Source: Phytopseudomonas dryadis (GTDB lineage Bacteria > Pseudomonadota > Gammaproteobacteria > Pseudomonadales > Pseudomonadaceae). Taken from it: 64,000 nt of DNA. The translations under genes were made by a program, and so were the position numbers. Below the pieces are notes generated by a model. The model made no database searches, was not told the origin of the DNA, and saw nothing but the letters and a program-made list of their open reading frames with translations. The stretch covers positions 124,001 to 188,000 of the forward strand of contig NZ_QJUM01000005.1 of NCBI RefSeq assembly GCF_004327355.1. Reading direction: 5' to 3'. The stretch's first letter is position 1, and the number at the start of each line of letters is the position of its first letter. Below, one piece after another: positions 53,143 to 60,990 of the stretch.

Positions 53143-53520
53143 GAGATCAACCTCGCTCTGCTGAACCCGGTGTGCACGACAGGCTCGAATCGTTCGGTCG
53201 AACACGCCGGCGATTTGTGGTGGTTCCACTGGTATAGCACAGCGCTGCGCCGCCTCGGAGCGAGCCGACGGACGCCATTCGATGACTTTTGTCACACAAG
53301 GGGGCTGAAAAAAGGATCGCGACAGGTCTATTCTGTGCTGGACGGTTGCCGCGCCACGGTCTGCATGGCGCAACGTCGCCAGACCCGCGGGTCTGGAGCT
53401 GTATCTGCTTGAGTCACGGGCGGCACCGCCCGGTGTCGCGACATCGCGCCGACGAGGACGCGTTCAGTGGGTCGCCGGTACTGCCAGCGGCCCAGCCCAT
53501 CGCCTGAGGAGATCAACGTT
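53143..53520. other. Divergent promoter region with palindromes
   Basis: The two flanking genes read outward, so both promoters lie in this 378-base gap. It holds an 18-base perfect palindrome (CCAGACCCGCGGGTCTGG, 53379-53396) and a compact hairpin CGGGCGGCACCGCCCG (53417-53432). Either could be an operator or part of the 5' leader of the RraB-like gene. No convincing sigma70 pair was found. Confidence 0.45.
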
Positions 53521-53862
53521 ATGAGCACAGCCTTGCACGATGATGTCAGTAGTGGCGTTCTGCGGCGGATGAAGGAGGGCGGGTTCGACTTCGCCAGCGT
53601 TCATCCCATCGAGTTCTACGCAATCTTTCCCAACCAGGAGGGGGCCTTGAAAGCGACACGCAATTTCCGTGGTGAATCCCTGCATGCCCTGGTGACCGAG
53701 CGCGACGACGGCGTCTGGCACCTGCAGGTGAGCAAGGTGATGTATGCCACCCAGGCCGGTATCGGCGATTTCGAGCAGGATATGGAGTCGGTGGTGATTC
53801 CGCTCGGGGGCATGCTCGATGGCTGGGGCGTGACCCAGGAATTGAAGCCTGCGCGTCTGTGA
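53521..53862 (+). CDS. RraB-domain protein (ribonuclease E inhibitor B-like)
   Basis: A 113-residue acidic protein. RMKEGGFDFASVHPIEFYAIFPNQEGALKA and the C-terminal LGGMLDGWGVTQEL match the RraB fold, where E. coli RraB has a YDGWGT motif at the same place. RraB binds RNase E and alters the degradosome; whether this shorter relative does so is untested. A GAGGAG site precedes ATG 53521. A strong terminator follows six bases after the stop, so it is a one-gene unit. Confidence 0.72.
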   Translation: MSTALHDDVSSGVLRRMKEGGFDFASVHPIEFYAIFPNQEGALKATRNFRGESLHALVTERDDGVWHLQVSKVMYATQAGIGDFEQDMESVVIPLGGMLDGWGVTQELKPARL

Positions 53863-53867
53863 GCCCC

Positions 53868-53896
53868 GGAGTGCCGGCCCTTCGGGCCGGCACTCC
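53868..53896. terminator. Strong bidirectional hairpin after the RraB-like gene
   Basis: A 13-base-pair perfect stem (GGAGTGCCGGCCC / GGGCCGGCACTCC) closed by a TTC loop, followed on the + strand by ACTTTC. It lies between convergent genes and may also end the protease-inhibitor transcript. Confidence 0.75.
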
Positions 53897-53936
53897 ACTT
53901 TCGCTGACCTGACGCCGGCCACGGCTGATCGGGCGA

Positions 53937-54242
53937 TCAGGTTCCTTTTTCCCATAATTGCACCAGATCCCGGGGCGCCCGCTCCTCGGGAATCTGCAGC
54001 ACCAGTTCGCCCTGACGAAACGCCAGTTCGATGCGATAGAAGCGCTGGTCTCCCGAGCCGGCGTCCGGTGTCGCCACCGGCAGGCAGGTCTGCAGGACGG
54101 AGCACACCTGGCCGCGCTGACCGGGATCGCACTGGGCGAAGTCGATCTCCCGCGGACGGCTCAGCGCGGCCAGCGCGGCGAAGCCACCCTGGCGCGAGAT
54201 GCGCACGACGGTGTCGGCGCCCAGCTCGGGCAGGCGCTTCAT
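53937..54242 (-). CDS. Emfourin-like inhibitor of the adjacent protealysin
   Basis: A 101-residue protein of the protealysin inhibitor family. VVRISRQGGFAALAAL near the N-terminus, a central helical part and RFYRIELAFRQGELVLQIPEE followed by a conserved C-terminal helix (RDLVQLWEKG) match the emfourin pattern described from Serratia. Its ATG overlaps the protease stop codon by four bases (ATGA), so protease and inhibitor are made from one message in a fixed ratio. No signal peptide, which fits a cytoplasmic partner. Confidence 0.82.
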   Translation of the reverse strand: MKRLPELGADTVVRISRQGGFAALAALSRPREIDFAQCDPGQRGQVCSVLQTCLPVATPDAGSGDQRFYRIELAFRQGELVLQIPEERAPRDLVQLWEKGT

Positions 54243-55282
54243 GGCGCGTCTCCGATGCCGACATCCGCCCAGGCCTTGGCCACGGCCCGGGATTCCGGCG
54301 ACCCTTCGCCGAAGCGGCGCTCGGCGTTGTCCACGCACAGGCGGGCGAAGTCGAGAAACTTGGCGTCGTTGCCCAGGCGGTCGTCGCAGAGGGTGTCGTA
54401 CCAGACCCGCCCGGCCTTTTCCCAGGCGTGGCCGCCCAGGGCGATCGAGGCCAGGTGGAAGGCGCGGTTGGGAATGCCCGAATTGATGTGCACGCCGCCA
54501 TTGTCGTCCCGCGTCTCGACAAAGTCGCGCATGTGCCCGGGCTGCGGGTCCTTGCCCAGCAGCGGATCGTCGTAGGCGCTGCCGGGAGCGGACATGGAGC
54601 GCAGCCCGCGGCCATTCACGGCGTCGGTCAGCAGGCCGGCGCCGATGATCCAGTCCGACTGCTCGGCGGTCTGCTGCAGGGCATGTTGCTTGGTGAGGAT
54701 GCCGAACACGTCGGACACCGATTCGTTCAGCGCCCCCGACTGGTTGACGTAGGCCAGGCCGGCTTCGCTCTCGATGACGCCATGGGTCAGCTCGTGGGCC
54801 ACCACGTCCAGGGCGATGGTGAAGCGATTGAAGATTTCGCCGTCGCCGTCACCGAAGACCATCTGCTCGCCATTCCAGAAGGCGTTCTCATAGGCCTGGC
54901 CATAGTGCACGGTGCCGATCAGCGGAAAGCCCTTGCCATCCATGGAATGGCGCCCCAGCACCTCCCAGAAGAACGCGTAGGTGGCGCCCAGCGCCTCGTA
55001 GGCCTCGTCCACCGCCACATCGCCAGTGGCGGCCTGGCCTTCGCGCCGGCTCAGGACGCCAGGCAACTGCATCTGCCGTTGCGCGTCGTGGATGCTGCGA
55101 TCGGGCTGGCCTTCGGCGGACAGGCGGGTCGCCACCTGCGCCTTGGCCAGGCTCGGCGCACCGGGATTGTGCCGCAGGGCGCTGACGTGATCCAGGGTGC
55201 CCCGCGCGCAGGCGCGCTGGCGTTCCGATCCGTGACCGATGATGCGGTCGAGGATATAGGGTGGAATGACGCTCCTGTTCAT
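54239..55282 (-). CDS. Protealysin-like M4 metalloprotease
   Basis: A 347-residue thermolysin-family protease. The short N-terminal propeptide has IPPYILDRIIGHGSE, the motif of the protealysin group, and there is no signal peptide. The zinc site is HELTH (residues 163-167) with Glu187 in GALNESVSDVFG. The catalytic-domain C-terminal part has NGGVHINSGIPNRAFHLAS. ATG 55282 is six bases from AGGAG; the adjacent ATG 55285 is also possible. Protealysins act inside the cell or are released by unusual routes; substrates are not well known. Confidence 0.92.
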   Translation of the reverse strand: MNRSVIPPYILDRIIGHGSERQRACARGTLDHVSALRHNPGAPSLAKAQVATRLSAEGQPDRSIHDAQRQMQLPGVLSRREGQAATGDVAVDEAYEALGATYAFFWEVLGRHSMDGKGFPLIGTVHYGQAYENAFWNGEQMVFGDGDGEIFNRFTIALDVVAHELTHGVIESEAGLAYVNQSGALNESVSDVFGILTKQHALQQTAEQSDWIIGAGLLTDAVNGRGLRSMSAPGSAYDDPLLGKDPQPGHMRDFVETRDDNGGVHINSGIPNRAFHLASIALGGHAWEKAGRVWYDTLCDDRLGNDAKFLDFARLCVDNAERRFGEGSPESRAVAKAWADVGIGDAP

Positions 55283-55707
55283 CATGCGCTCCTGCTTCTG
55301 TCGGGTTGACGATGGATGGCCGATGCCGACGCGCGGCACCGCTACACTAGTGGGATCGTGACGCGCTGCCGATGTTTCCCCGTCGGCGGTTTTTTTATGG
55401 CCTGCCATCCCGCGCGCGGTTAAGAAATGCTTCCGGAAATCTTTTGACGGAAGTCCCACGAGCGAAGGCTGCAATGCTTGGTCGTGGCGGATGTCTACGC
55501 TGCATGGGCTTTGGCGATCCGGGTGGACAATCGCCTTGCCGGCCCGTGCGGCAGCATGGGGCGCGGATGGGGGCGGTGGACAACGGCGTGCGTCAAAGTG
55601 GTGCAAAAGGCTTGGGTGATTAATCCAATCCGTTGATTCTAATGGAATAAATACGCTGGCTCGGCCTTTGCAGCGTACTGGCTCATACGGGTGACAAGGA
55701 GTACGGC
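55283..55707. other. Divergent gap between protease and ATP-grasp operon
   Basis: Apart from the terminator-like hairpin at 55368 this region has no supported gene. Promoters for both directions must lie here. A TACACT box at 55343-55348 and a TTGACG at 55306-55311 are present but are 31 bases apart, too far to be one promoter. Confidence 0.4.
55368..55396 (+). terminator. Orphan intrinsic terminator on the + strand
   Basis: GCCGATG and CGTCGGC form a 7-base-pair stem (one G-U) with a six-base loop, followed by GG and seven T residues. No + strand gene ends here. It may end a very short transcript started near 55355 or attenuate a longer leader of the ATP-grasp operon. Confidence 0.6.
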
Positions 55708-57117
55708 ATGGCCCGCACCTTTTATGACGAGATGCACCTCGCGAGCGGCGAATGCCGGGCGCATTATCAGGACTTTGCGCGCTGGCTGGCGGATACGCCG
55801 TCCGAACTGCTGGCGCAGCGGCGGCGTGAGGCCGATCTGCTGTTCCATCGCGCCGGCATCACCTTCACCCTGTACGGAGACGACCAGGGCACCGAGCGCC
55901 TGATCCCCTTCGACATCATTCCACGCAGCATCCCGGCCAGCGAATGGCGGGTGGTCGAGCGTGGCTGCATCCAGCGCGTTCAGGCGCTGAACATGTTTCT
56001 CGCCGACCTCTACCACGATCAGCGCATTATCAAGGCCGGGATCATTCCCGCCGAGCAGGTGCTGGCCAACGAGGGCTATCAACTGGCGATGCAGGGGCTC
56101 AACCTGCACCGTGACCTGTACGCCCATATCGCCGGCGTCGACCTGGTGCGCGATGGCGATGGCACCTATTACGTGCTCGAGGACAACCTGCGCACGCCCA
56201 GCGGCGTCAGCTACATGCTCGAAGACCGCAAGATGATGATGCGCCTGTTTCCCGAGCTGTTCGCCGCCCAGCGCGTGGCGCCGATCGACCATTACCCGAA
56301 CCTGCTGCTCGACACCCTCAAGACCTCCAGCCCGCTGGACAACCCCAACGTCGTGGTGCTGACGCCGGGACGCTTCAACAGCGCCTATTTCGAGCATGCC
56401 TTCCTGGCCCGGGAAATGGGCGTCGAGCTGGTCGAGGGCGCCGACCTGTTCGTCCGCGACGACAGGCTGTTCATGCGCACCACCGCCGGCGCCAAGCAGG
56501 TCGACGTGGTCTACCGGCGCCTCGACGATGCCTTCCTCGATCCGCTGGCGTTCAATCCCGAGTCGATGCTCGGCGTCCCCGGGCTGCTGTCCACCTACCG
56601 CTCCGGCAATGTGGTGCTGGCCAATGCCATCGGCACCGGGGTGGCGGACGACAAGTCGATCTATCCCTATGTCGGCGAGATGATCCGCTTCTACTTGGAC
56701 GAGGAGCCGATCCTGAAGAACGTGCCGACCTGGCAGTGCCGCAAGCCCAGCGAGCTGTCCCATGTGCTGGCCAACCTGGGCGAACTGGTGGTCAAGGAGA
56801 CCCAGGGCTCGGGTGGCTACGGCATGCTGGTCGGGCCGGCCGCGAGCAAGGCGGAGATCGAGGCCTTCCGCCTGCGCCTGATGGCCAAGCCGGAGGCCTA
56901 TATCGCCCAGCCGACCCTGAGCCTGTCGACCTGTCCGACCTTCGTCGAGAAGGGCATCGCGCCGCGGCACATCGACCTGCGTCCGTTCGTCCTGTCCGGC
57001 AAGGAAACCCGCCTGGTGCCCGGGGGCCTCACCCGCGTGGCGCTGCGTGAAGGCTCGCTGGTGGTCAACTCGTCGCAAGGCGGCGGAACCAAGGACACCT
57101 GGGTGGTGGAGGACTGA
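55708..57117 (+). CDS. Circularly permuted ATP-grasp protein (type 2)
   Basis: A 469-residue enzyme of the circularly permuted ATP-grasp family, predicted to ligate amino acids or peptides using ATP. Family segments are the N-terminal MARTFYDEM, FDIIPRSIPASEWRVVERG, YYVLEDNLRTPSGVSYMLEDR, VVKETQGSGGYGMLVGP and the C-terminal RPFVLSGKETRLVPGGLTRVAL. An AAGGAG site precedes the ATG. It leads an operon with alpha-E and transglutaminase-like genes two bases and four bases of overlap downstream. This trio is widespread and its product is still unknown as far as I am aware. Confidence 0.93.
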   Translation: MARTFYDEMHLASGECRAHYQDFARWLADTPSELLAQRRREADLLFHRAGITFTLYGDDQGTERLIPFDIIPRSIPASEWRVVERGCIQRVQALNMFLADLYHDQRIIKAGIIPAEQVLANEGYQLAMQGLNLHRDLYAHIAGVDLVRDGDGTYYVLEDNLRTPSGVSYMLEDRKMMMRLFPELFAAQRVAPIDHYPNLLLDTLKTSSPLDNPNVVVLTPGRFNSAYFEHAFLAREMGVELVEGADLFVRDDRLFMRTTAGAKQVDVVYRRLDDAFLDPLAFNPESMLGVPGLLSTYRSGNVVLANAIGTGVADDKSIYPYVGEMIRFYLDEEPILKNVPTWQCRKPSELSHVLANLGELVVKETQGSGGYGMLVGPAASKAEIEAFRLRLMAKPEAYIAQPTLSLSTCPTFVEKGIAPRHIDLRPFVLSGKETRLVPGGLTRVALREGSLVVNSSQGGGTKDTWVVED

Positions 57118-57119
57118 CC

Positions 57120-58070
57120 ATGCTTTCGAGAACTGCCTCTGACCTGTACTGGATGTCGCGTTACCTGGAGCGTGCGGAAAACCTCGCGCGCATGCTCGAT
57201 GTCAGCTATTCGCTGTCGCTGATGCCCCAGGACGGCCGTGGCGACGGCCTGGACGAACTGGCCATGCCGCTGCTGATCACCGGCACCCTGGACGATTACC
57301 TGGAGCGCCACGGCCCGCTGCACGCCGAGCGCATGCTGCATTTCTTCGCCCTCGACGCGCAGAACTCCGCCAGCATCTACAGTTGCCTGGGCGCCGCGCG
57401 CAGCAATGCCCATGCGGTGCGCGGACGCATCACCGCCGACATGTGGGAGAACATCAACGCCACCTGGCTGGAGATCCGCGGGATCGCCGATCAGGGCCTG
57501 GGACGTTACGGCATCAGCCGTTTCTGCGAATGGGTCAAGGAGCGTTCCCACCTGTTCCGCGGCGCCACCTTCGGCACCATCATGCGCGGCGAAGCCTATC
57601 GCTTCATCCGCCTGGGCACCTTCATCGAACGTGCCGACAACACCCTGCGGCTGCTCGATGCGCGCTACGAGATGCTCGGCGAGGACATCGACGAGATCGA
57701 CGGCCGCCCGGCGCGCAGTTACTACCAGTGGAGCGCCCTGTTGCGCGCGCTGTCCTCGTTCGAGGCGTTCGCGGAAATCTATCGGGGCTCGCCCGGCACC
57801 CGCAAGGTGTCCGAGTTGCTCCTGCTGCGCCCGGAAGTGCCGCGCTCGCTGCGCGCCTGCATGGACGAGCTGTACCTGATGCTGTCCAGCCTGCCGGGCG
57901 ACAACGGCCGCCCGGCCCAGCGCCTGGCCGCCGAGCTCGATGCGCGCCTGCGTTACACCAGTATCGACGAGGTACTGGACGAAGGCCTGCACGCCTGGCT
58001 GACCGATTTCATCCTGCGGGTGCGCGAACTCGGCCAGGCCATCCACACATCCTATCTGGAGGTCGCATGA
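57120..58070 (+). CDS. Alpha-E domain protein (DUF403)
   Basis: A 316-residue, mostly alpha-helical protein of the alpha-E family. It starts LSRTASDLYWMSRYLERAENLARMLDV, the diagnostic N-terminus, and has FCEWVKERSHLFRGATFGTI and FIRLGTFIERADNTLRLLDAR as further signatures. The domain is proposed to work with the ATP-grasp partner, perhaps as a carrier or assembly factor. It has no known catalytic residues. It starts two bases after the ATP-grasp stop and its end overlaps the next ATG. Confidence 0.93.
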   Translation: MLSRTASDLYWMSRYLERAENLARMLDVSYSLSLMPQDGRGDGLDELAMPLLITGTLDDYLERHGPLHAERMLHFFALDAQNSASIYSCLGAARSNAHAVRGRITADMWENINATWLEIRGIADQGLGRYGISRFCEWVKERSHLFRGATFGTIMRGEAYRFIRLGTFIERADNTLRLLDARYEMLGEDIDEIDGRPARSYYQWSALLRALSSFEAFAEIYRGSPGTRKVSELLLLRPEVPRSLRACMDELYLMLSSLPGDNGRPAQRLAAELDARLRYTSIDEVLDEGLHAWLTDFILRVRELGQAIHTSYLEVA

Positions 58071-58867
58071 GACTGTCCATCAGCCACAACACCACCTACC
58101 ACTACGATGATCAGGTGCGGGCGAGCATCCAGTACCTGCGTCTGACCCCCCATGACAGCGAGCGCCAGCAGGTGCTCAGCTGGCAACTGGATCTGCCGCG
58201 TCCGGTACGCGCCCAGCTCGACCCGTTCGGCAATATCCTGCATGTGCTGACCCTGGACGAGCCCCACGAGTCCATCGTCATCGGCGCCCGGGGCCAGGTC
58301 GAGATCGACGAGTCCAGCGAGGCCGAGCACGAGAGCCGGTCGGCGCTGCCGTTCCTGCGCTTCACCCGCCTGACCGAGGCGGACGAAGCGTTGCGCGAGT
58401 TCGCCAGCCTGCAATGCGCCAGCCGCCGCGACCGCAACGCGCTGATCGATCTGATGCACGGCCTCAATGTGCACATCAGCTACCTGCCGGGCATCACCGA
58501 AGTGGAGACCAGCGCCGCCCAGGCCTTCGCCGGGCGTCAGGGCGTGTGCCAGGACCATGCCCACGCCTTTATCGCCTGCGCCCGGAGCCTGGGTATTCCG
58601 GCGCGTTACGTGTCCGGCTACCTGTTCACCGACAACCGCGACCACCTGGCCAGCCATGCCTGGGCCGAGGCCTGGCTGGATGACGCCTGGTACAGCTTCG
58701 ATGTCACCAACTGCCTGGCCAAGCCCGAGCGCCACCTGAAGCTGGCGGTCGGCCTGGACTACCTCGATGCCTGTCCGGTACGCGGCATGCGCCGTGGCGG
58801 TGGCGGCGAACGTATGCAGGCGCGGGTCGAGGTCGCGCCGCTGCTGCTCACCCAGGAGCAGCAGTAG
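58067..58867 (+). CDS. Transglutaminase-like cysteine peptidase
   Basis: A 266-residue protein. The N-terminal beta-domain begins MRLSISHNTTYHYDDQVRASIQYLRLTP, typical of the bacterial transglutaminase N-domain. The catalytic triad is Cys161 in RQGVCQDHAH, His197 in ASHAWAEAW and Asp212 in YSFDVTNC. Members may cut or join isopeptide bonds in the compound built by the ATP-grasp partner. Its ATG overlaps the alpha-E stop as ATGA. No signal peptide, so it works in the cytoplasm with its partners. Confidence 0.92.
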   Translation: MRLSISHNTTYHYDDQVRASIQYLRLTPHDSERQQVLSWQLDLPRPVRAQLDPFGNILHVLTLDEPHESIVIGARGQVEIDESSEAEHESRSALPFLRFTRLTEADEALREFASLQCASRRDRNALIDLMHGLNVHISYLPGITEVETSAAQAFAGRQGVCQDHAHAFIACARSLGIPARYVSGYLFTDNRDHLASHAWAEAWLDDAWYSFDVTNCLAKPERHLKLAVGLDYLDACPVRGMRRGGGGERMQARVEVAPLLLTQEQQ

Positions 58868-58938
58868 GGCGCCTAGGCGCCACGGAGCGGCAAGCTACAG
58901 GAAGCGAAAAGCGCAGGCGTTGCTTCCAGTTTGCCGCT
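58868..58938 (+). terminator. Palindromes ending the ATP-grasp operon
   Basis: A perfect 14-base palindrome (GGCGCCTAGGCGCC) directly follows the transglutaminase stop. A second foldback pairs AGCGGCAA with TTGCCGCT and GGAAGC with GCTTCC inside it. Neither has a U-tract on the + strand; the second resembles the CAAGCTTC-type repeats at 29631. Confidence 0.5.
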
Positions 58939-59020
58939 GATGACTGCTTGCGCGCTCCCTGATTTGCGCTGAAACGCCAACAGCCCCTAGGATGCGGGTT
59001 TGCCGTCGAGGGGATGGGCC

Positions 59021-59908
59021 ATGCTGGCCGAGTTGTTCGCAGTGCTGGCGCCGGTGCTGATCGTCGCCGGAATCGGTTATGCCTGGACCCGTAGCGGACA
59101 GCCCTATCCCACGGATTTCATCGCCCGTCTGGTGCTTGCCATCGGTACGCCGTGCCTGGTGCTGTCGACGCTGAGCCGCGCCGATCTGGATCCGCGCGCA
59201 TTCGCCCACATGGCGCTGGCCTGCGTGCTGGTGACCGCGAGCATGGGCCTGATCGGCCTGCTGTTCAGTCGCCTGTTCCGCCAGCAGTGGAAGGTGCTGG
59301 TGCCGGCCTTTCTGTTTCCCAATTCCGGCAACATGGGGCTGCCGATCAGCCTGTACGCCTTCGGCGAGCATGGCCTGGCCCTGGCGGTGGCGTTCTTTCT
59401 GGTGCTGGCGATCTTCCAGTTCAGCGTGGGGATCGTGCTGTCGGGCAATGCCATGTCGATCGGCGATCTGCTACGCAACCCGATCATGATCAGCCTGGTC
59501 CTGGCCATGCCGATCATCTTCCTCGACCTGCAGTTGCCGCGCTGGCTGGGCAATACCGTCGACCTGCTCGGCGGCATGACCATTCCGCTGATGTTGCTGA
59601 CCCTGGGCGTATCGCTGGCCAGCATTCGCCTGCATCACATCGGCAACGGGCTGTTGCTCGGCGCGCTGCGTATCCTGCTCGGCGCGGCCGTCGGCTGGGG
59701 GATCGGCGCGGCCCTGGCGCTGGAACCGCTGACCCATGGCGTGCTGGTGGTGCAGTCGGCGATGCCGGTCGCGGTGTTCAACTACCTGTTCGCCGTGCGC
59801 GCCAACCGCTCCCCTGAGCAGGTGGCCAGCCTGGTGCTCTGTTCGACGCTGCTGACGTTCGTGCTCCTGCCGCTGATTCTCGCCTGGTGGATGCCGCTGC
59901 TGACGTGA
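59021..59908 (+). CDS. AEC (auxin efflux carrier) family transporter
   Basis: A 295-residue membrane protein with about ten helices. LAELFAVLAPVLIVAGIGYAW at the N-terminus and FPNSGNMGLPISLYAFGEHGLA, the family's conserved half-helix region, support the call. The C-terminal half repeats the pattern with QSAMPVAVFNYLFAVRANRSPEQVAS. AEC proteins move small organic acids such as malate or malonate; the substrate here is unknown. ATG 59021 follows GAGGGG. Confidence 0.88.
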   Translation: MLAELFAVLAPVLIVAGIGYAWTRSGQPYPTDFIARLVLAIGTPCLVLSTLSRADLDPRAFAHMALACVLVTASMGLIGLLFSRLFRQQWKVLVPAFLFPNSGNMGLPISLYAFGEHGLALAVAFFLVLAIFQFSVGIVLSGNAMSIGDLLRNPIMISLVLAMPIIFLDLQLPRWLGNTVDLLGGMTIPLMLLTLGVSLASIRLHHIGNGLLLGALRILLGAAVGWGIGAALALEPLTHGVLVVQSAMPVAVFNYLFAVRANRSPEQVASLVLCSTLLTFVLLPLILAWWMPLLT

Positions 59909-59917
59909 GCGACGGGC

Positions 59918-60013
59918 TCAGCCGATCATCCTGCTGAGGTTGGGCAGGATCAGAATGACGGTGGTCGCGAAAAGGATCAGTCCCGCCTGCCGGTATTTTG
60001 GCTCCTTGAACAT
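59918..60013 (-). CDS. 31-residue single-helix membrane microprotein
   Basis: A very short frame translating as MFKEPKYRQAGLILFATTVI and then LILPNLSRMIG. It has a basic N-terminus and one hydrophobic helix (about residues 10-25). An AAGGTGA ribosome site lies about eight bases before ATG 60013. The product looks like a typical bacterial membrane microprotein. It is convergent with the AEC transporter gene, ending ten bases after that stop. Function unknown; homologues in other Pseudomonas are expected but not checked. Confidence 0.65.
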   Translation of the reverse strand: MFKEPKYRQAGLILFATTVILILPNLSRMIG

Positions 60014-60476
60014 GGCCGTTCACCTTGTGTTTTAGTTATCTGGCCTACCGGCGAAAGGCGGCGGCCTCACCGGGAATCCGCGCGCTGGCAAGAGCGGCAG
60101 CGCATAACTCCACTCTAGGAGCAACGCCGGGTTTCTTTAGACGAGTTGGTTACTGAATCATGCCTTTCTTGCGCCCTCGAGTTATGCGTTGGCCGCAATC
60201 CCATGGCTCACCCCCGCGCCAGACAGCGCGCGAAGCAACGCCAGCCGCGCGAGGCGGAGTCGACCGTTCGTCAGAGGAGGGTGGGGAGGGTATCGGGAGG
60301 CCGGCAGGCGGGGATAGACCCGGCGTCGCTCAGCAGGTGGCAGGCGCTGCCTGGGGCAGGGCTGGCGGCCCGAGCAGGTCGGCCATAGCAGAAGGCGTTT
60401 CGACCAGGTGCCCGTCACCCATCAGAAGCGGAGGAAGCCGGCCCGCAGGGGCCGGTTCCTGGCGGTACGCGGCTAA
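60014..60476. other. Gene-free stretch ending in a minus-strand terminator
   Basis: No gene or named RNA is supported. The left part must contain the promoter of the microprotein. At 60433-60459 a hairpin (GGAAGCCGGCCC against GGGCCGGTTCC, one bulge) lies 18 bases past the PepSY stop and, read on the minus strand, is followed by a short pyrimidine run. It probably ends the PepSY transcript. Confidence 0.5.
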
Positions 60477-60743
60477 TCAGTCGTCGAGTTGTTCGCGGAT
60501 CAGCTTGCCGGATTTGCCATCCACACGGAATTCGTACAGACGATTGTCCTGTTTCAGGCCTTTGCCTTCCCAGTAGCCATCGTCGTCGGCTTCGATCTTG
60601 TGAATCTGGGTGAAACCGGCCTGCTTGGCGCTGGACAGGGCCTGGTCGATGCTGATCCAGTCAGCGCCCGGGCGGTCGGCCATGGCGACGCCGGCACTCA
60701 GGGCGGCAGCGGCGGTCAGGGCAGTCAAAGTCTTCTTGAGCAT
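60477..60743 (-). CDS. Periplasmic PepSY-domain protein
   Basis: An 88-residue exported protein. The signal peptide (MLKKTLTALTAAAALSAGVAMA) is followed by one PepSY domain: WISIDQALSSAKQAGF, THIHK-like IHKIEADDDGYWEGKG, and LYEFRVDGKSGKLIREQLDD. Such single-domain proteins are common in Pseudomonas, often under two-component control, and may act as protease inhibitors or envelope stress factors. AGGAG precedes the ATG. Confidence 0.88.
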   Translation of the reverse strand: MLKKTLTALTAAAALSAGVAMADRPGADWISIDQALSSAKQAGFTQIHKIEADDDGYWEGKGLKQDNRLYEFRVDGKSGKLIREQLDD

Positions 60744-60990
60744 CGTGAACTCCTTGTATCCTATGGGATTACGCCTGTGACCAGGCGCTGAATCTTCGAA
60801 GCGCGCGACAGGGCTTTAGTTCAGGGAAAAGCGCTTTGCGCGCATTGCTTGCCGCCCACGGCCAGGCCGGGCGGCAACGAATGCGGCGTCTCGATGCTCA
60901 TTTGCAGCCGTTGGCCTCTTGCCTTGGTCTGCGCCCGCAGGCACGCTTGAGCGGTGCCCATTCTTTCGTCGTGTTTCAGGTATTTGCCCC

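Noticed and set aside
52876..53412. 178-codon + strand frame opposite the small hypothetical gene
   Set aside because: No ribosome site and composition typical of antisense; the minus-strand 91-residue frame has GAGG at the right distance.
55306..55348. TTGACG and TACACT as a promoter for the ATP-grasp operon
   Set aside because: The boxes are 31 bases apart, incompatible with sigma70 spacing; only the -10-like box is mentioned as a possibility.
60146..60576. Open frames in the gap before the PepSY gene
   Set aside because: Arg/Gly/Pro-rich translations with no start signals; they overlap the terminator hairpin.
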